Origin: Brevinema_A sp051647245 | Lineage (GTDB): Bacteria; Spirochaetota; Brevinematia; Brevinematales; Brevinemataceae | Direction: 5' to 3' | Length of the DNA: 63,998 nt | Assembly (NCBI GenBank): GCA_051647245.1 | Contig: JBOFDS010000010.1 | Location: forward strand, 1-63,998 | Part shown: piece by piece, positions 24,883 through 33,438 of the stretch | How positions within the stretch are numbered: the stretch's first letter is position 1 | Layout of the letters: each line of letters begins with the position of its first letter | The notes under the pieces: model-generated | What the model was told of the DNA's origin: nothing | What the model saw: the letters and a program-made list of their open reading frames with translations, nothing else | Database searches by the model: none | Translations under genes and position numbers: made by a program

Positions 24883-25575
24883 ATGGAATATTTATCAACG
24901 CTTCAACATATCTTCATTGATGGCAGTCGCTACATGTACCTAGTTAATGGTCTTATATTTTCGGTCGGAGTTACCTTATTCTCCTCTATTTTTGGTATTA
25001 TCTGGGGTATGACCCTTGCATTTATGAGGCTTTCGCCTTTAGTGATTGGTAAAAAGGGCACGCCACTTAAAACATTTGCTATTATTTACGGTGATGTGGT
25101 ACGTGGTACTCCGTTAACTGTTCAATTAATGATTCTTGCAAATTTAATTTTTGTTGGTCTACTTAGAGGGACTCCTATTTTTGTTGTTGCAGGGATTGCT
25201 TTTGGACTAAATTCTGGAGCTTACGTTGCTGAAATTATCAGAGCTGGTATTGAAAGTATTGACAAAGGGCAAATGGATGCAGCTCGATCTTTAGGCATGA
25301 GTTATAAAATGACCATGAAAGAGATTATTCTCCCTCAAGCTATCAAACGTATTCTCCCAACTTTGGTAAATGAATTTATTTCTCTAACAAAAGAAACTTC
25401 TGTTGTTGGGTTTATCGGTGGAGTTGACTTACTTAGAGCTGCAAATATTATCACAAGTCAAACGTACCGTGGGGTGGAGCCTTTATTATTAGTTGGATTG
25501 ATCTATTTAATTTTAATAGCAATGTTTACAAGAGTTATGAGAAAAGTAGAAGAGAGAATGAAAGTCAGTGATTAG
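24883..25575 (+). CDS. Polar amino-acid ABC transporter permease (HisM/GlnP type)
   Basis: A 230-residue membrane protein with about five hydrophobic segments and the family signature EIIRAGIESIDKGQMDAARSLGMSYKMTMKEIILPQA, the EAA loop that contacts the ATPase. The N-terminal region GLIFSVGVTLFSSIFGIIWGMTLA and YGDVVRGTPLTVQLMIL are typical. Only one permease is present, so it would act as a homodimer. The start is ATG 24883, with only a weak ribosome site. Its end overlaps the ATPase start by eight bases, suggesting translational coupling. Confidence 0.93.
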   Translation: MEYLSTLQHIFIDGSRYMYLVNGLIFSVGVTLFSSIFGIIWGMTLAFMRLSPLVIGKKGTPLKTFAIIYGDVVRGTPLTVQLMILANLIFVGLLRGTPIFVVAGIAFGLNSGAYVAEIIRAGIESIDKGQMDAARSLGMSYKMTMKEIILPQAIKRILPTLVNEFISLTKETSVVGFIGGVDLLRAANIITSQTYRGVEPLLLVGLIYLILIAMFTRVMRKVEERMKVSD

Positions 25576-26296
25576 AGTAGAAAATTTACATAAAAAATTT
25601 GGGGAACTCGAAGTTTTGAAAGGGATCTCCACAGAAATAAAGCAAAATGAAATAGTTTCAATTATAGGACCCTCCGGAAGTGGTAAATCTACTTTTTTAC
25701 GTTGTTTAAATAAATTAGAAGATTTTGAGCAAGGTTCGATTTTTATCAAAAATATTGATATCAGTGATCCCAATACAAATATTAATGAAGTACGTAAAAA
25801 TATAGGGATGGTCTTCCAACACTTCAATTTATTTCCTCATAAAACAGTTTTAGAAAATTTAACATTAGCACCAATGCTTGTCTTACAAAAATCAGAGGTA
25901 GAATCTTTATCTATTGCAAAAGAGTTACTCGATAAAGTAGGTCTCAGTGATAAAGCTGATGTCTTTCCAAATAAACTTTCAGGTGGCCAAAAACAACGCA
26001 TTGCAATTGCAAGAGCTTTGGCGATGAAACCTCAGATCTTATTGTTTGATGAGCCCACATCTGCTCTTGACCCTGAAATGGTCAGAGAAGTTTTAGAAGT
26101 TATGCAAAAACTGGCAGAAGAAGGGATGACAATGATCGTAGTAACTCACGAAATGGGCTTTGCTAAAAATGTTTCATCTCGTGTTTTATTTATGGATCAA
26201 GGTTGTATTCTTGAAGATAATAAACCTTCACAGTTATTTGAAAATGCGACCCATGAAAGAACCAAAGAATTTTTAGAAAAAGTTTTGAATCATTAG
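25568..26296 (+). CDS. Polar amino-acid ABC transporter ATP-binding protein (GlnQ/HisP type)
   Basis: A 242-residue ATPase with Walker A GPSGSGKST at 34-42, the Q-loop VFQHFNLFPHKTVLENLTLAPM typical of amino-acid importers, signature LSGGQKQRIAIARALAM, Walker B ILLFDEPTSALDPEMV and H-loop VVTHEMGFA. The start is GTG at 25568, inside the end of the permease gene. The binding protein follows 30 bp later. Confidence 0.95.
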   Translation: MIRVENLHKKFGELEVLKGISTEIKQNEIVSIIGPSGSGKSTFLRCLNKLEDFEQGSIFIKNIDISDPNTNINEVRKNIGMVFQHFNLFPHKTVLENLTLAPMLVLQKSEVESLSIAKELLDKVGLSDKADVFPNKLSGGQKQRIAIARALAMKPQILLFDEPTSALDPEMVREVLEVMQKLAEEGMTMIVVTHEMGFAKNVSSRVLFMDQGCILEDNKPSQLFENATHERTKEFLEKVLNH

Positions 26297-26326
26297 AATT
26301 CATTAAAAATAAAAAAGGAGCTTCGT

Positions 26327-27073
26327 ATGAACCTTTTTAAAAATCTCATGATGATTTTTGTATGTCTCTTTGTTACAATTGCATGTGCATCTAACAAAGG
26401 AAACATTCTTTATGTTGGTACTAATGCTGAATTTCCACCTTTTGAATACTTGGAAGAAGGTGAATTAACAGGATTTGATATTGATATTATTCATGCCATT
26501 GGACAAGAACTTGGTATGGAAGTGGCTATTGAGAATCTTGCTTGGGATGGACTTTTACCAGCTCTCCAAGGTAAAAAAATTGATGTGATTATTGCTGGTT
26601 TTTCTAAAACAGAAGATAGAGCGAAAGTAGTTGACTTCAGTGATACCTACTATATCTCTAAAGAACAAAAGATCTTAATTAATGGTGCATGTACTGCTAT
26701 TACAGATATTTCTTCATTAACAGGTAAAAAGGTTGGTGTAGTTCTCGGATTTACAGGAGATATGATTGCTTCTGAAATTGAAGGGGCTCAAGTGGAACGT
26801 TTTAATAACGCATTCCAAGCTATCCAAAATCTTAAAAATCAAAAAGTTGATGCAGTTCTTCTTGATAATGATACGGCTATCAGATTTTCTGTAGATCCAT
26901 CAAATGAGGGCATGAAAGTTCTTAAAGGTTCAGATACTTCTGAAGAATACGTACTTGCTGTACGTAAAAGAGACTCTCTTAAAGAAAAATTAAATAGAGC
27001 TATCAAAACCATTCAAGACAATGGTACTTATGATCAAATTTATGAAAAATATTTTTCTGAAATACAAGAATAA
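26327..27073 (+). CDS. Amino-acid ABC transporter substrate-binding lipoprotein
   Basis: A 248-residue family 3 solute-binding protein. The signal peptide ends in a lipobox (VTIAC), so Cys20 or so would be acylated. The mature protein has LYVGTNAEFPPFEY, GFDIDIIHAIGQELGMEV, WDGLLPALQGKKIDVIIAGFSKTEDR and LTGKKVGVVLGFTGD, all typical of polar amino-acid binding proteins (His, Arg, Gln or Cys classes). The ligand cannot be named. AAGGAG precedes its ATG. The operon ends in a terminator shared with ispD from the other side. Confidence 0.93.
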   Translation: MNLFKNLMMIFVCLFVTIACASNKGNILYVGTNAEFPPFEYLEEGELTGFDIDIIHAIGQELGMEVAIENLAWDGLLPALQGKKIDVIIAGFSKTEDRAKVVDFSDTYYISKEQKILINGACTAITDISSLTGKKVGVVLGFTGDMIASEIEGAQVERFNNAFQAIQNLKNQKVDAVLLDNDTAIRFSVDPSNEGMKVLKGSDTSEEYVLAVRKRDSLKEKLNRAIKTIQDNGTYDQIYEKYFSEIQE

Positions 27074-27098
27074 AAAATGCCCTATAATGGGGCATTTT
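27074..27098. terminator. Bidirectional terminator between the importer operon and ispD
   Basis: A 9-bp stem (27074-27082 with 27090-27098) with A-runs and T-runs on both sides. The TAG stop of ispD (27082-27084) falls inside it. Confidence 0.85.
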
Positions 27099-27792
27099 TT
27101 ATTGTTAATAAGAATTCTAAAAGTGGTAAATCTTCAAGATATGTTAATTTGAGATTTGTTTCCTCTCCCTTTACGAGATGAATTTCAATATTAGGTAAGT
27201 AGCGATGAATGGTTCGACAATCGTCTGTTGTTTCAAATTCTGGATCTTTTAAGGCTTTTTCGTAAGCTTCCTTTAAAATATCCAAATGAAAACATTGAGG
27301 TGTTTGTACTTTCCAAAATCGAGATCTTTGAGGGAAGCTCACTATTTTGTCATCTTCAACCTCGATCAAAGTATCCGTACTTGGTATAACCGTATTTATC
27401 GCTTGATATTTTTCTAAAGCCTCAACACATTCATTAATAATTCTCTGAGAAAGCAAGGGTCGAACGACATCGTGTATTAAAAAATTAATATTTGGCTGTT
27501 GCTCATAATATTTTATCGCAGATAATGTTGATTGATAACGTTCTGAGCCATTGGAAAGAATTTGAGTGAATTTAGTATATTCGGAGGTGTTTAACATATC
27601 TTTGATATAAGCATGGTATTCAAGGGATGCAACAATAGTTATTTCATCGATATTAGCATTTTTTTCAAAAATAGAAATAGTATGTTCCAAAATTGTTTTA
27701 CCAGCTATCTTTAGGAATTGTTTTGGAGTTTCAAGTCCTACTCTAGATCCGGTTCCACCAGCCAGAAGGACTGCAACATTTTTTCGTTTCAT
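27082..27792 (-). CDS. ispD: D-ribitol-/2-C-methyl-erythritol-phosphate cytidylyltransferase (IspD/TarI-like)
   Basis: This 236-residue CTP transferase has VAVLLAGGTGSRVGLETPKQFLKIAGKTILEHTI, DVVRPLLSQRIINECVEAL, PSTDTLIEV, FWKVQTPQCFHLDILKEAY and FETTDDCRTI. The family covers IspD (isoprenoid MEP pathway) and TarI (CDP-ribitol). The PKQF-x-KI-GKTILEHTI region and the RS-x-FWKVQTPQ-F block occur in both. It is immediately downstream of a neuA-like CMP-sugar synthetase and in a window with a TagB/TagF-like transferase, so a CDP-polyol role is possible. AAAGGAGG before the ATG. Function between the two is undecided. Confidence 0.75.
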   Translation of the reverse strand: MKRKNVAVLLAGGTGSRVGLETPKQFLKIAGKTILEHTISIFEKNANIDEITIVASLEYHAYIKDMLNTSEYTKFTQILSNGSERYQSTLSAIKYYEQQPNINFLIHDVVRPLLSQRIINECVEALEKYQAINTVIPSTDTLIEVEDDKIVSFPQRSRFWKVQTPQCFHLDILKEAYEKALKDPEFETTDDCRTIHRYLPNIEIHLVKGEETNLKLTYLEDLPLLEFLLTIKNAPL

Positions 27793-27803
27793 AGTTTCCT
27801 CCT

Positions 27804-28469
27804 TTAATATTCAAAGCCGTGCTTAAGAAGCGTTTCGATTAAGAGCCAATCATTTGCTGTGTCAATTTCCAAAGCACTAAAAGGGTGCATTTCTACAAAT
27901 CCTATTTTACCAGACAGATAAAAACGATCTCTTTGGATATTTTTCTTTGAATTAATATAAAAAGCCCCATTTTCAATAAGAACCCCTGACCAATCTTGAC
28001 GACGAGGTTTATGAGGTATTTTGAAACTCAAAGGCTCAGCTGTATCTTCATTCCAAATAAATCTATGCTCACGAACAACAGATAAACAGCTATCATAACC
28101 TTCAGATAATAGATCTAATCCTTTACTTATATTATTTGCACTCGTGAGAGGAGATGTAGCTTGCATCAGTACCATTGTTTCATAATCGTAAGAGTTTGAA
28201 AATTCTAACACAACATCGATTGTCGGCGAGGTATCCGTAGAAACTTCTTTACTACGGTTCACCACAAGAAGCTTAGAAGATGTATGCTGTAATGCAATCT
28301 CTTTGATTTCCTCACAGTCTGTACAGACAACGACTGTATCAATTTCTAAGCAATTATCAGCAGCGTCAATAGCAAAATGAAGTAATGGTTTTCCAGCAAG
28401 TAATTTGATATTTTTTTTAGGTATAGAAACACTGCCACCTCGGACAGGGATAAACGCTATTGTCTTCAC
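27804..28469 (-). CDS. neuA: CMP-N-acylneuraminate cytidylyltransferase-like (NeuA)
   Basis: A 221-residue nucleotidyltransferase that would activate a nine-carbon acidic sugar with CMP. The start FIPVRGGSVSIPKKNIKLLAGKPLLHFAID has the NeuA form of the nucleotide loop (usually P-A-R-GGS-K-G-I-P-x-K-N-I), followed by LMQATSPLTSANNI and a C-terminal ENGAFYINSKKN and EIDTANDW. The GTG at 28469 has GGGAG upstream; upstream in-frame codons run through the promoter and are rejected. No neuB or other sialic-type genes are adjacent, so the sugar (sialic, legionaminic or pseudaminic type) is unknown. Confidence 0.82.
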   Translation of the reverse strand: MKTIAFIPVRGGSVSIPKKNIKLLAGKPLLHFAIDAADNCLEIDTVVVCTDCEEIKEIALQHTSSKLLVVNRSKEVSTDTSPTIDVVLEFSNSYDYETMVLMQATSPLTSANNISKGLDLLSEGYDSCLSVVREHRFIWNEDTAEPLSFKIPHKPRRQDWSGVLIENGAFYINSKKNIQRDRFYLSGKIGFVEMHPFSALEIDTANDWLLIETLLKHGFEY

Positions 28470-28496
28470 AAAATACTCCCAACTAAACTGAAATAT

Positions 28497-28525
28497 ATTA
28501 TAACATTTTTTGTGATTTATATCAA
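28497..28525 (-). promoter_or_regulatory. Promoter of neuA-ispD
   Basis: TTGATA (28525-28520), 17 bp, TATAAT (28502-28497) on the minus strand. The -35 box begins where the T-run of the trmB-side terminator ends. Confidence 0.75.
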
Positions 28526-28550
28526 AAAAAGCTCCTTTAAGGGAGCTTTT
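28524..28550 (-). terminator. Terminator after the trmB-like gene
   Basis: A stem of about nine base pairs (28527-28535 with 28542-28550) and a short loop give a run of seven T on the minus strand. The stop codon of the trmB-like gene lies in it. Confidence 0.85.
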
Positions 28551-29364
28551 TATCTTGATTTTGTAATTGATGTAGTAGGAATTTATCTTCTTCAAATAAG
28601 TATAAGGATAATTTTTCAAACCCAATAACATTTTCAATTCTTAGAAGTGTAATTTTCATTTTGATAAAGTCAGCAATAGATTCTACTTGGGCAGGACGTG
28701 AACTTTGACAAGCTTTGCCTGCATCCATATCTGCTATAATCGAATATTTATTATCCACAACAATCAAAATCCTATCATCTGGAATAAGGGGATTTTTAAT
28801 ACTTTTATCAATATTATACGTATATAAATTAGAACTAGGTAAATTCAAAACTCTATATGAATACCCCGAAACCTTCACACCTGAAGCGACTTTTTTAGAA
28901 AAAATATCTTTAAAATAAAAAGCATACTCATCATTATTACAATAGAATAAAATTTGGTGATGTGCTTTTGAGATGGTCTCTTGGATATTTTTAAGAATAG
29001 CATCTTTATTATATATGGTCCAAAAATCATCGTTCTCAAGCTCTTCTCGTTCTGTATCACTAAGTTTTTCAACGAGATACGATCGAGCATCTATAAAACG
29101 TTTTTCTAAAGTTGCCAAAAAAGTATCTGGTGATATAGGACTATATTGTTCAGGAGAACTTTTAACAATACGCACGCCACCTCTTTCAACTAGACGAGTT
29201 AACATTTCATAGACAATAGGTCGTAAAATTCCACTATCCTTAGCAAGTTTATAACCTGTTACAGGATGATTTTTGAGTAGAGCAATGTACACGGATGCTT
29301 CATTACGGCTTAATCCGAGTTCTTCAAATCGATCAATAAAGTTCGAAGAAGAGTGATCAGTCAT
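28537..29364 (-). CDS. TrmB-family transcriptional regulator
   Basis: A 275-residue protein with an N-terminal winged helix (about 10-80: LGLSRNEASVYIALLKNHPVTGYKLAKDSGILRPIVYEMLTRLVERGGV) like TrmB/sugar-specific regulators, a coiled linker (residues 85-115), and a C-terminal ligand domain (ILFYCNNDEYAFYFKDIFSKKV). TrmB proteins respond to sugars and are commonest in archaea, with scattered bacterial members. It is 21 bp after the LptA-like gene, so it is probably the last gene of lptC-lptA-trmB, and may control that operon or the neuA genes downstream. Confidence 0.8.
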   Translation of the reverse strand: MTDHSSSNFIDRFEELGLSRNEASVYIALLKNHPVTGYKLAKDSGILRPIVYEMLTRLVERGGVRIVKSSPEQYSPISPDTFLATLEKRFIDARSYLVEKLSDTEREELENDDFWTIYNKDAILKNIQETISKAHHQILFYCNNDEYAFYFKDIFSKKVASGVKVSGYSYRVLNLPSSNLYTYNIDKSIKNPLIPDDRILIVVDNKYSIIADMDAGKACQSSRPAQVESIADFIKMKITLLRIENVIGFEKLSLYLFEEDKFLLHQLQNQDKKLP

Positions 29365-29385
29365 AGATGCCTCTAATATAAAAGA

Positions 29386-30420
29386 TTAGTTTCTGTCAAA
29401 AAGTCCTTGGCCACCACCGATGATATTCATCGTGTTAGATGCAATATTAATGATAATCTGCATACCAAATAATTCTGAATCTTGCTGTACCAAGCGAGGA
29501 CTACCATACATATTCACCTCATTTACGCTACCGTCATAGGTCGCCCAACGGGAATATGCTCGTTGGATTTCGGTGTTATCTTCTTGATATTGAACGGTAA
29601 CTACATCTCCGAGGAGGTTTCCTAGCTTAGTTTTTCTATCGTATTCGATCACATTCGCAAAAGAAATACTCCTATCATCAATAAAGTATAAACGAGGATT
29701 TTCAGTGGCACGAAATAATTGAAGGGTGTTATTGTACGTCAAAATATCAGAACAGAGAGCAAAACGATCTACTGTATTTACACTCTTCACATTACCTGAA
29801 GCTGTATACGATGATAGATCTCCATTTTCAAAACGAATATCCAAGGTTTCTGCTGTCATTTTTTGTTCATCAGATGAAGCCTGTACCATACCTGTTATCA
29901 AGGCTTTATTTTGTCGAGACCAAATCTGAGCTTCTTTCCCTGTAATAAATGTTTGTCCATCATCAACTTCAATATTTCCCTGAATATGTATATAGGCATC
30001 ATTTGGGTAGATAGTTATAACTTTTCCAGTAATCCGACTAGATGTTTTAGCGCTTGAACCCATAAGAATTTCTGCATTTTGACGAAGGACAATCTTGTTT
30101 AAATCAACAAAATAAGTACCTTCTTCTCCAGAAATAAACATATTATTATTTGGATCGGCAAATCTAAGATTCCCATTTGCATAACCAATTCTCAAACCTT
30201 CATCATAAATAATATAATCAGCACTAAAGATTACTCCCAATTGCCTAAATGTAGGTCGACGGTTGTTTGCAGATTTCAGATAAATCTTTCTTTCAATAGT
30301 ACGAAAAATTGATTTTCCAGAAGTAATAGCGATAGGAGGAGAGTAGTTAGCTGAGTTTTGAGCAAGGATAAATGTACAAGGAATAAGTGAAAGTAGGGCA
30401 AAGCACCATTTTTTTACCAT
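29386..30420 (-). CDS. lptA: LptA/OstA-like LPS transport protein
   Basis: A 344-residue exported protein with a signal peptide (about residues 1-20, ending LAQ) and repeated beta strands of the OstA/LptA jellyroll family, for example SADYIIYDEGLRIGYANGNLRF, GEEGTYFVDLNKIVLRQNAEILMG, TGKEAQIWSRQNKALITG and SDILTYNNTLQLFRATENPRLYF. LptA forms the periplasmic bridge that carries LPS to LptD. At nearly twice the length of E. coli LptA it may hold two jellyroll arrays. The ATG at 30420 is 14 bp downstream of the LptC-like gene. Confidence 0.82.
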   Translation of the reverse strand: MVKKWCFALLSLIPCTFILAQNSANYSPPIAITSGKSIFRTIERKIYLKSANNRRPTFRQLGVIFSADYIIYDEGLRIGYANGNLRFADPNNNMFISGEEGTYFVDLNKIVLRQNAEILMGSSAKTSSRITGKVITIYPNDAYIHIQGNIEVDDGQTFITGKEAQIWSRQNKALITGMVQASSDEQKMTAETLDIRFENGDLSSYTASGNVKSVNTVDRFALCSDILTYNNTLQLFRATENPRLYFIDDRSISFANVIEYDRKTKLGNLLGDVVTVQYQEDNTEIQRAYSRWATYDGSVNEVNMYGSPRLVQQDSELFGMQIIINIASNTMNIIGGGQGLFDRN

Positions 30421-30434
30421 TATATGACACTCTA

Positions 30435-31055
30435 TTATATATTATTAGCTTCACGATTCGCAGGAACAAAATCTGAAATTGTTGGGAAATAATCTTCTGC
30501 ATCGAGTTCACTATCTTTTCGTTCTTTTGGTTTTTCTGTATCAATACGACCCACAGAATTATCCATCTCAACACTTTCAAGTTTAGAATCAGAGACCATA
30601 TCATAACCAACAATTTTATAAGATGGACGAATATAGGTGACGAGTTTGTTTGTTTCAGAATAAAAACGATCTTCAGATTGCTTCCAATAGATTTTTTCAG
30701 TAAGTAATCGGCTTTGGTTTGATGAGAATATTTGTACTTCTCCTTCCGCAACTAAATTCCCTACAGATTGATCAACTTCACCTTTATTTGCCACAAGTAC
30801 AGATTTTATTTGATTGCTTTCAGAGAAAAATGTCATTGTTAAATTATATAAGTACACTTTGTTCGAGTCTTCATAAATGGCTGCTTGAGCTGCCTTAACT
30901 TCCCATTCACGGTAGCCGGTTTTCTCCGTATAGGTGTATAAAAAGTTTTGCATTGAGGCAGAGGGTAGGACACGCCTTGTTCTATCATTTCTTCCCAATT
31001 TAATTCCACAAGAAGTTAGTAAAAATAATAGAAGTATAAAAACTATTTTTTTCAT
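30435..31055 (-). CDS. lptC: LptC-like LPS export lipoprotein
   Basis: A 206-residue protein whose signal peptide ends in a lipobox (LLTSC, Cys17), so it would be a lipoprotein where E. coli LptC has a transmembrane anchor. The mature part shows LptC/OstA strands (WEVKAAQAAIYEDSNKVYLYNLTMTFFSES, VANKGEVDQSVGNLVAEGEVQIFSSN, LLTEKIYWKQSEDRFYSE). It would pass LPS from LptFG to LptA. The ATG at 31055 follows AAGGT by 10 bases. A longer reading from 31175 runs through the tRNA gene and is wrong. It is directly downstream of the tRNA-Glu terminator with no promoter seen in between. Confidence 0.8.
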   Translation of the reverse strand: MKKIVFILLLFLLTSCGIKLGRNDRTRRVLPSASMQNFLYTYTEKTGYREWEVKAAQAAIYEDSNKVYLYNLTMTFFSESNQIKSVLVANKGEVDQSVGNLVAEGEVQIFSSNQSRLLTEKIYWKQSEDRFYSETNKLVTYIRPSYKIVGYDMVSDSKLESVEMDNSVGRIDTEKPKERKDSELDAEDYFPTISDFVPANREANNI

Positions 31056-31073
31056 ATGAAAAATTACCTTATA

Positions 31074-31109
31074 TAAAAAAAAGTGCTTAGCTGTATAACT
31101 AAGCACTTT
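31074..31109 (-). terminator. Terminator of the tRNA-Glu transcript
   Basis: An 11-bp stem (31080-31090 with 31099-31109) and an 8-base loop, followed by eight T on the minus strand. It lies between tRNA-Glu and the LptC-like gene. Confidence 0.92.
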
Positions 31110-31117
31110 AATGGTAT

Positions 31118-31189
<72 letters not shown>

Positions 31190-31251
31190 ATAACTTTCAA
31201 AGATCAACTTCGATAAACTCGTTGTTTTCTCTTCTTCATTACTGTACATAT

Positions 31252-31280
31252 ATTATACATTATTTCATACAGATTGTCAA
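31252..31280 (-). promoter_or_regulatory. Promoter of tRNA-Glu
   Basis: TTGACA (31280-31275), 17 bp, TATAAT (31257-31252) on the minus strand: perfect consensus. It gives a leader of about 55 nt before the mature tRNA 5' end at 31189. Confidence 0.9.
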
Positions 31281-31427
31281 TGATTTTCAAAAAAAAATAT
31301 ACTTTTTTTTAAAAAATCATTGAATATTGAGAATACCTACTTTTTCAGGAGGTAGTCGGAATATTATTACAACAATATATTACTATTATAATATACAAAG
31401 AAAAAATAATCAATAAAAAATCAAAAG
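31281..31427. other. Intergenic stretch without a recognised feature
   Basis: Between the tRNA promoter and the tig terminator lie about 150 AT-rich bases. A GGAGGTAG block (31350-31357) and a short CTAC/GTAG inverted repeat are visible but too weak to call. No open frame with a ribosome site is seen. Confidence 0.6.
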
Positions 31428-31466
31428 AAAAAGGCCTTCTTAGTATAACTAAAAAGACCTTTTTGC
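31428..31466 (-). terminator. Terminator of tig
   Basis: A long imperfect hairpin (about 31430-31445 with 31451-31466, two mismatches) followed on the minus strand by T-rich sequence. Confidence 0.75.
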
Positions 31467-31475
31467 GTAAGGGGT

Positions 31476-32756
31476 TTATCTATTTTTTTTCAAGACTTCT
31501 GCAATCGAAATACTAGATGTTGATTTGAAGCTAAGCTTTGAAAGTAGAGCTAACATTGCTTTTTCACGAAGAATTTCAGATTTGATTGCTTCTTTATCTT
31601 GAGTTCCAATTTGTTTTTTGAATTGATCGATAGACATACGTTGTTGTTGAGCATAACGATACAATGCATATTCAAATTCTTGGTCGTCAAGAATAATCTT
31701 CTCTTCTTGAGCAAATTCATCAAGCCAGATCACTAAAGCCACTCCATATTGAGCTTCAAGAGGCATATTTTTGAATTTTTCTAAGAGATCAGAACGATCT
31801 TTAAGAGAATTCAATGCCACATCATCACGGATGATTTCTTGTTCTGCGGTTTTCATAGATAAATCACGAAGATTGTTCATCCAAAGACTTTTTGGAATCT
31901 CCACTTCAATTTGGCTTCCGAGGACATTTGTCGCAGCAGTTGCTTTTTGGGAGTTGTTGTAAGAAGTAGCAAGCTCTTCTAACTGAGTTTTGGTTGTATT
32001 GTAATATTCTTCTTTAGTCTTGAAAGGAGTTCTTTCAGAAACTTCTTCTTCTGTAACTTTTGACCAAGCTTTAGGGCGAGAAATTTCTTTAATCTCAACT
32101 TTAACAGGACTAGAAACTTTCCCTAAAAATTCTGGTAAGTAACCTGAGAGATCGTCAAAAGAAATTTCTACAACATCTCCAGTTTTTTTACCAACGATAG
32201 CTTCTAATTTGGAAGCATCGAAAGCAGCTTCTTTTTGAGTCCCAGAATAATCTTCATTAAGTACGGATACTTGAACTAAATCTGTATCTTTAATCTTATC
32301 AGAAACAGTCTCTACAAGGCTGATTTGACGGGAAAGGGTATCTTCCAAAAATGCAGTGTCAAGCTCACAAGATTTGAATTCAATTTCTGTAGAAAGATTA
32401 GGTTTTTTGGTAACTACTGGGTAAATCTCATAAACTAAAGAAAATGCAAAATCTTTATTACGGGATAAGCCACCCATAGGATTGAAACGAGGTTTTCCAT
32501 AGAAGGAAGTCTTTTGCTCGTATAAGTAATCAAGACCTTTGTTCATAAATATATCAGAAACAGCAGTCATCAATTCTGGTGGGTTTGTTTTGACGATGAT
32601 GTCAGCAGGTACTTTACCTTTACGGTAGCCTGGCATTGCAAAGTTTCTTTGAAGTTGAATGACAGCTTGATCAAAAACTTTATTTGTTTCTTCTGCATTA
32701 ACAGAAACAAAAAGTTGACGAAGTCCGTCTGGGTAAGATTTTAAGTGGAAAGTCAT
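31476..32756 (-). CDS. tig: Trigger factor (ribosome-associated chaperone, PPIase)
   Basis: Trigger factor binds nascent chains at the ribosome exit. The 426-residue protein has the ribosome-binding loop region as FAMPGYRKGKVPADII (usual G-F-R-K-G-K-V-P), a middle part in the place of the FKBP domain (SDKIKDTDLVQVSVLN... GKKTGDVVEISF) and the helical C-terminal chaperone arms. AAGGAG sits seven bases before ATG 32756; a first ATG at 32762 touches that site and is not used. A promoter was not seen in the 24 bp upstream, so it may follow the secreted protein gene at 33431. Confidence 0.93.
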   Translation of the reverse strand: MTFHLKSYPDGLRQLFVSVNAEETNKVFDQAVIQLQRNFAMPGYRKGKVPADIIVKTNPPELMTAVSDIFMNKGLDYLYEQKTSFYGKPRFNPMGGLSRNKDFAFSLVYEIYPVVTKKPNLSTEIEFKSCELDTAFLEDTLSRQISLVETVSDKIKDTDLVQVSVLNEDYSGTQKEAAFDASKLEAIVGKKTGDVVEISFDDLSGYLPEFLGKVSSPVKVEIKEISRPKAWSKVTEEEVSERTPFKTKEEYYNTTKTQLEELATSYNNSQKATAATNVLGSQIEVEIPKSLWMNNLRDLSMKTAEQEIIRDDVALNSLKDRSDLLEKFKNMPLEAQYGVALVIWLDEFAQEEKIILDDQEFEYALYRYAQQQRMSIDQFKKQIGTQDKEAIKSEILREKAMLALLSKLSFKSTSSISIAEVLKKNR

Positions 32757-32780
32757 GGACATTCTCCTTATAATATTTGA

Positions 32781-33431
32781 TTATAAATCTTCTGAAAGAA
32801 TTTTTTTGTTAATGATAAAATCAGCATCCATTGGCATAAAATCCAAAATATAAGTTGTAGATACTTTGTAATTTGTCGTTTCCGTTTCATCCTCTATTAG
32901 GATTTGTTCGTTAGATTGAATGATTGTTTCGACTTGGATGGTGAGATTTGTATTAGTGAGAATTTTATTACTCTCGTTAGTTAGCACAAGCTCTCTATAA
33001 TACGTAGAAATATTAAGAGATCCTCCTGCTGATGGGAGGTTATTTGTGATAGCCTTGCCATATTTTTGATTAATCAAGGTGAAAATACGATTTGAAAAAT
33101 AGGCATTAGTATGATCAAAGGTCCAAAGATAAGAAAGTCCACTCAAACGATTCTGTCTAAAAGAAAAAATAACTTTCATATCCTCTTCGAACATACGACC
33201 TTGGTACACTAAACGATTTGCATTAGTTTGAGAAGCATTGATACGAAGCTCGCGTTTTTGTTCTTCTTGACTGATGATATAAGAACTACGTTCCCCAAAG
33301 GAATATCCGCGGATCTTCTCCATCAAATCCAAAGATCTACGATGCTGCTGAGTATAAGGAACTATTTGTGCTTCAACAATACTTGCGATCAAGATAACAC
33401 TAAGAAAAAGATTTGTTAATATTTTTTTCAT
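32781..33431 (-). CDS. Exported protein of unknown function
   Basis: This 216-residue protein has a signal peptide (MKKILTNLFLSVILIASIVEA) and then a mature region of alternating strands with many Asn, Thr and Tyr and no Cys. I recognise no family. It might be periplasmic or on the outer membrane. The ATG at 33431 has no ribosome site: only seven bases separate it from a -10 box, so the message would be leaderless or nearly so. tig follows 24 bp later on the same strand. Confidence 0.75.
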   Translation of the reverse strand: MKKILTNLFLSVILIASIVEAQIVPYTQQHRRSLDLMEKIRGYSFGERSSYIISQEEQKRELRINASQTNANRLVYQGRMFEEDMKVIFSFRQNRLSGLSYLWTFDHTNAYFSNRIFTLINQKYGKAITNNLPSAGGSLNISTYYRELVLTNESNKILTNTNLTIQVETIIQSNEQILIEDETETTNYKVSTTYILDFMPMDADFIINKKILSEDL

Positions 33432-33438
33432 ACTCAGT

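Noticed and set aside
31340..31360. GGAGGTAG block as a small RNA or ribosome site of a hidden gene
   Set aside because: No open frame follows it, and the inverted repeat around it is only four to five base pairs.
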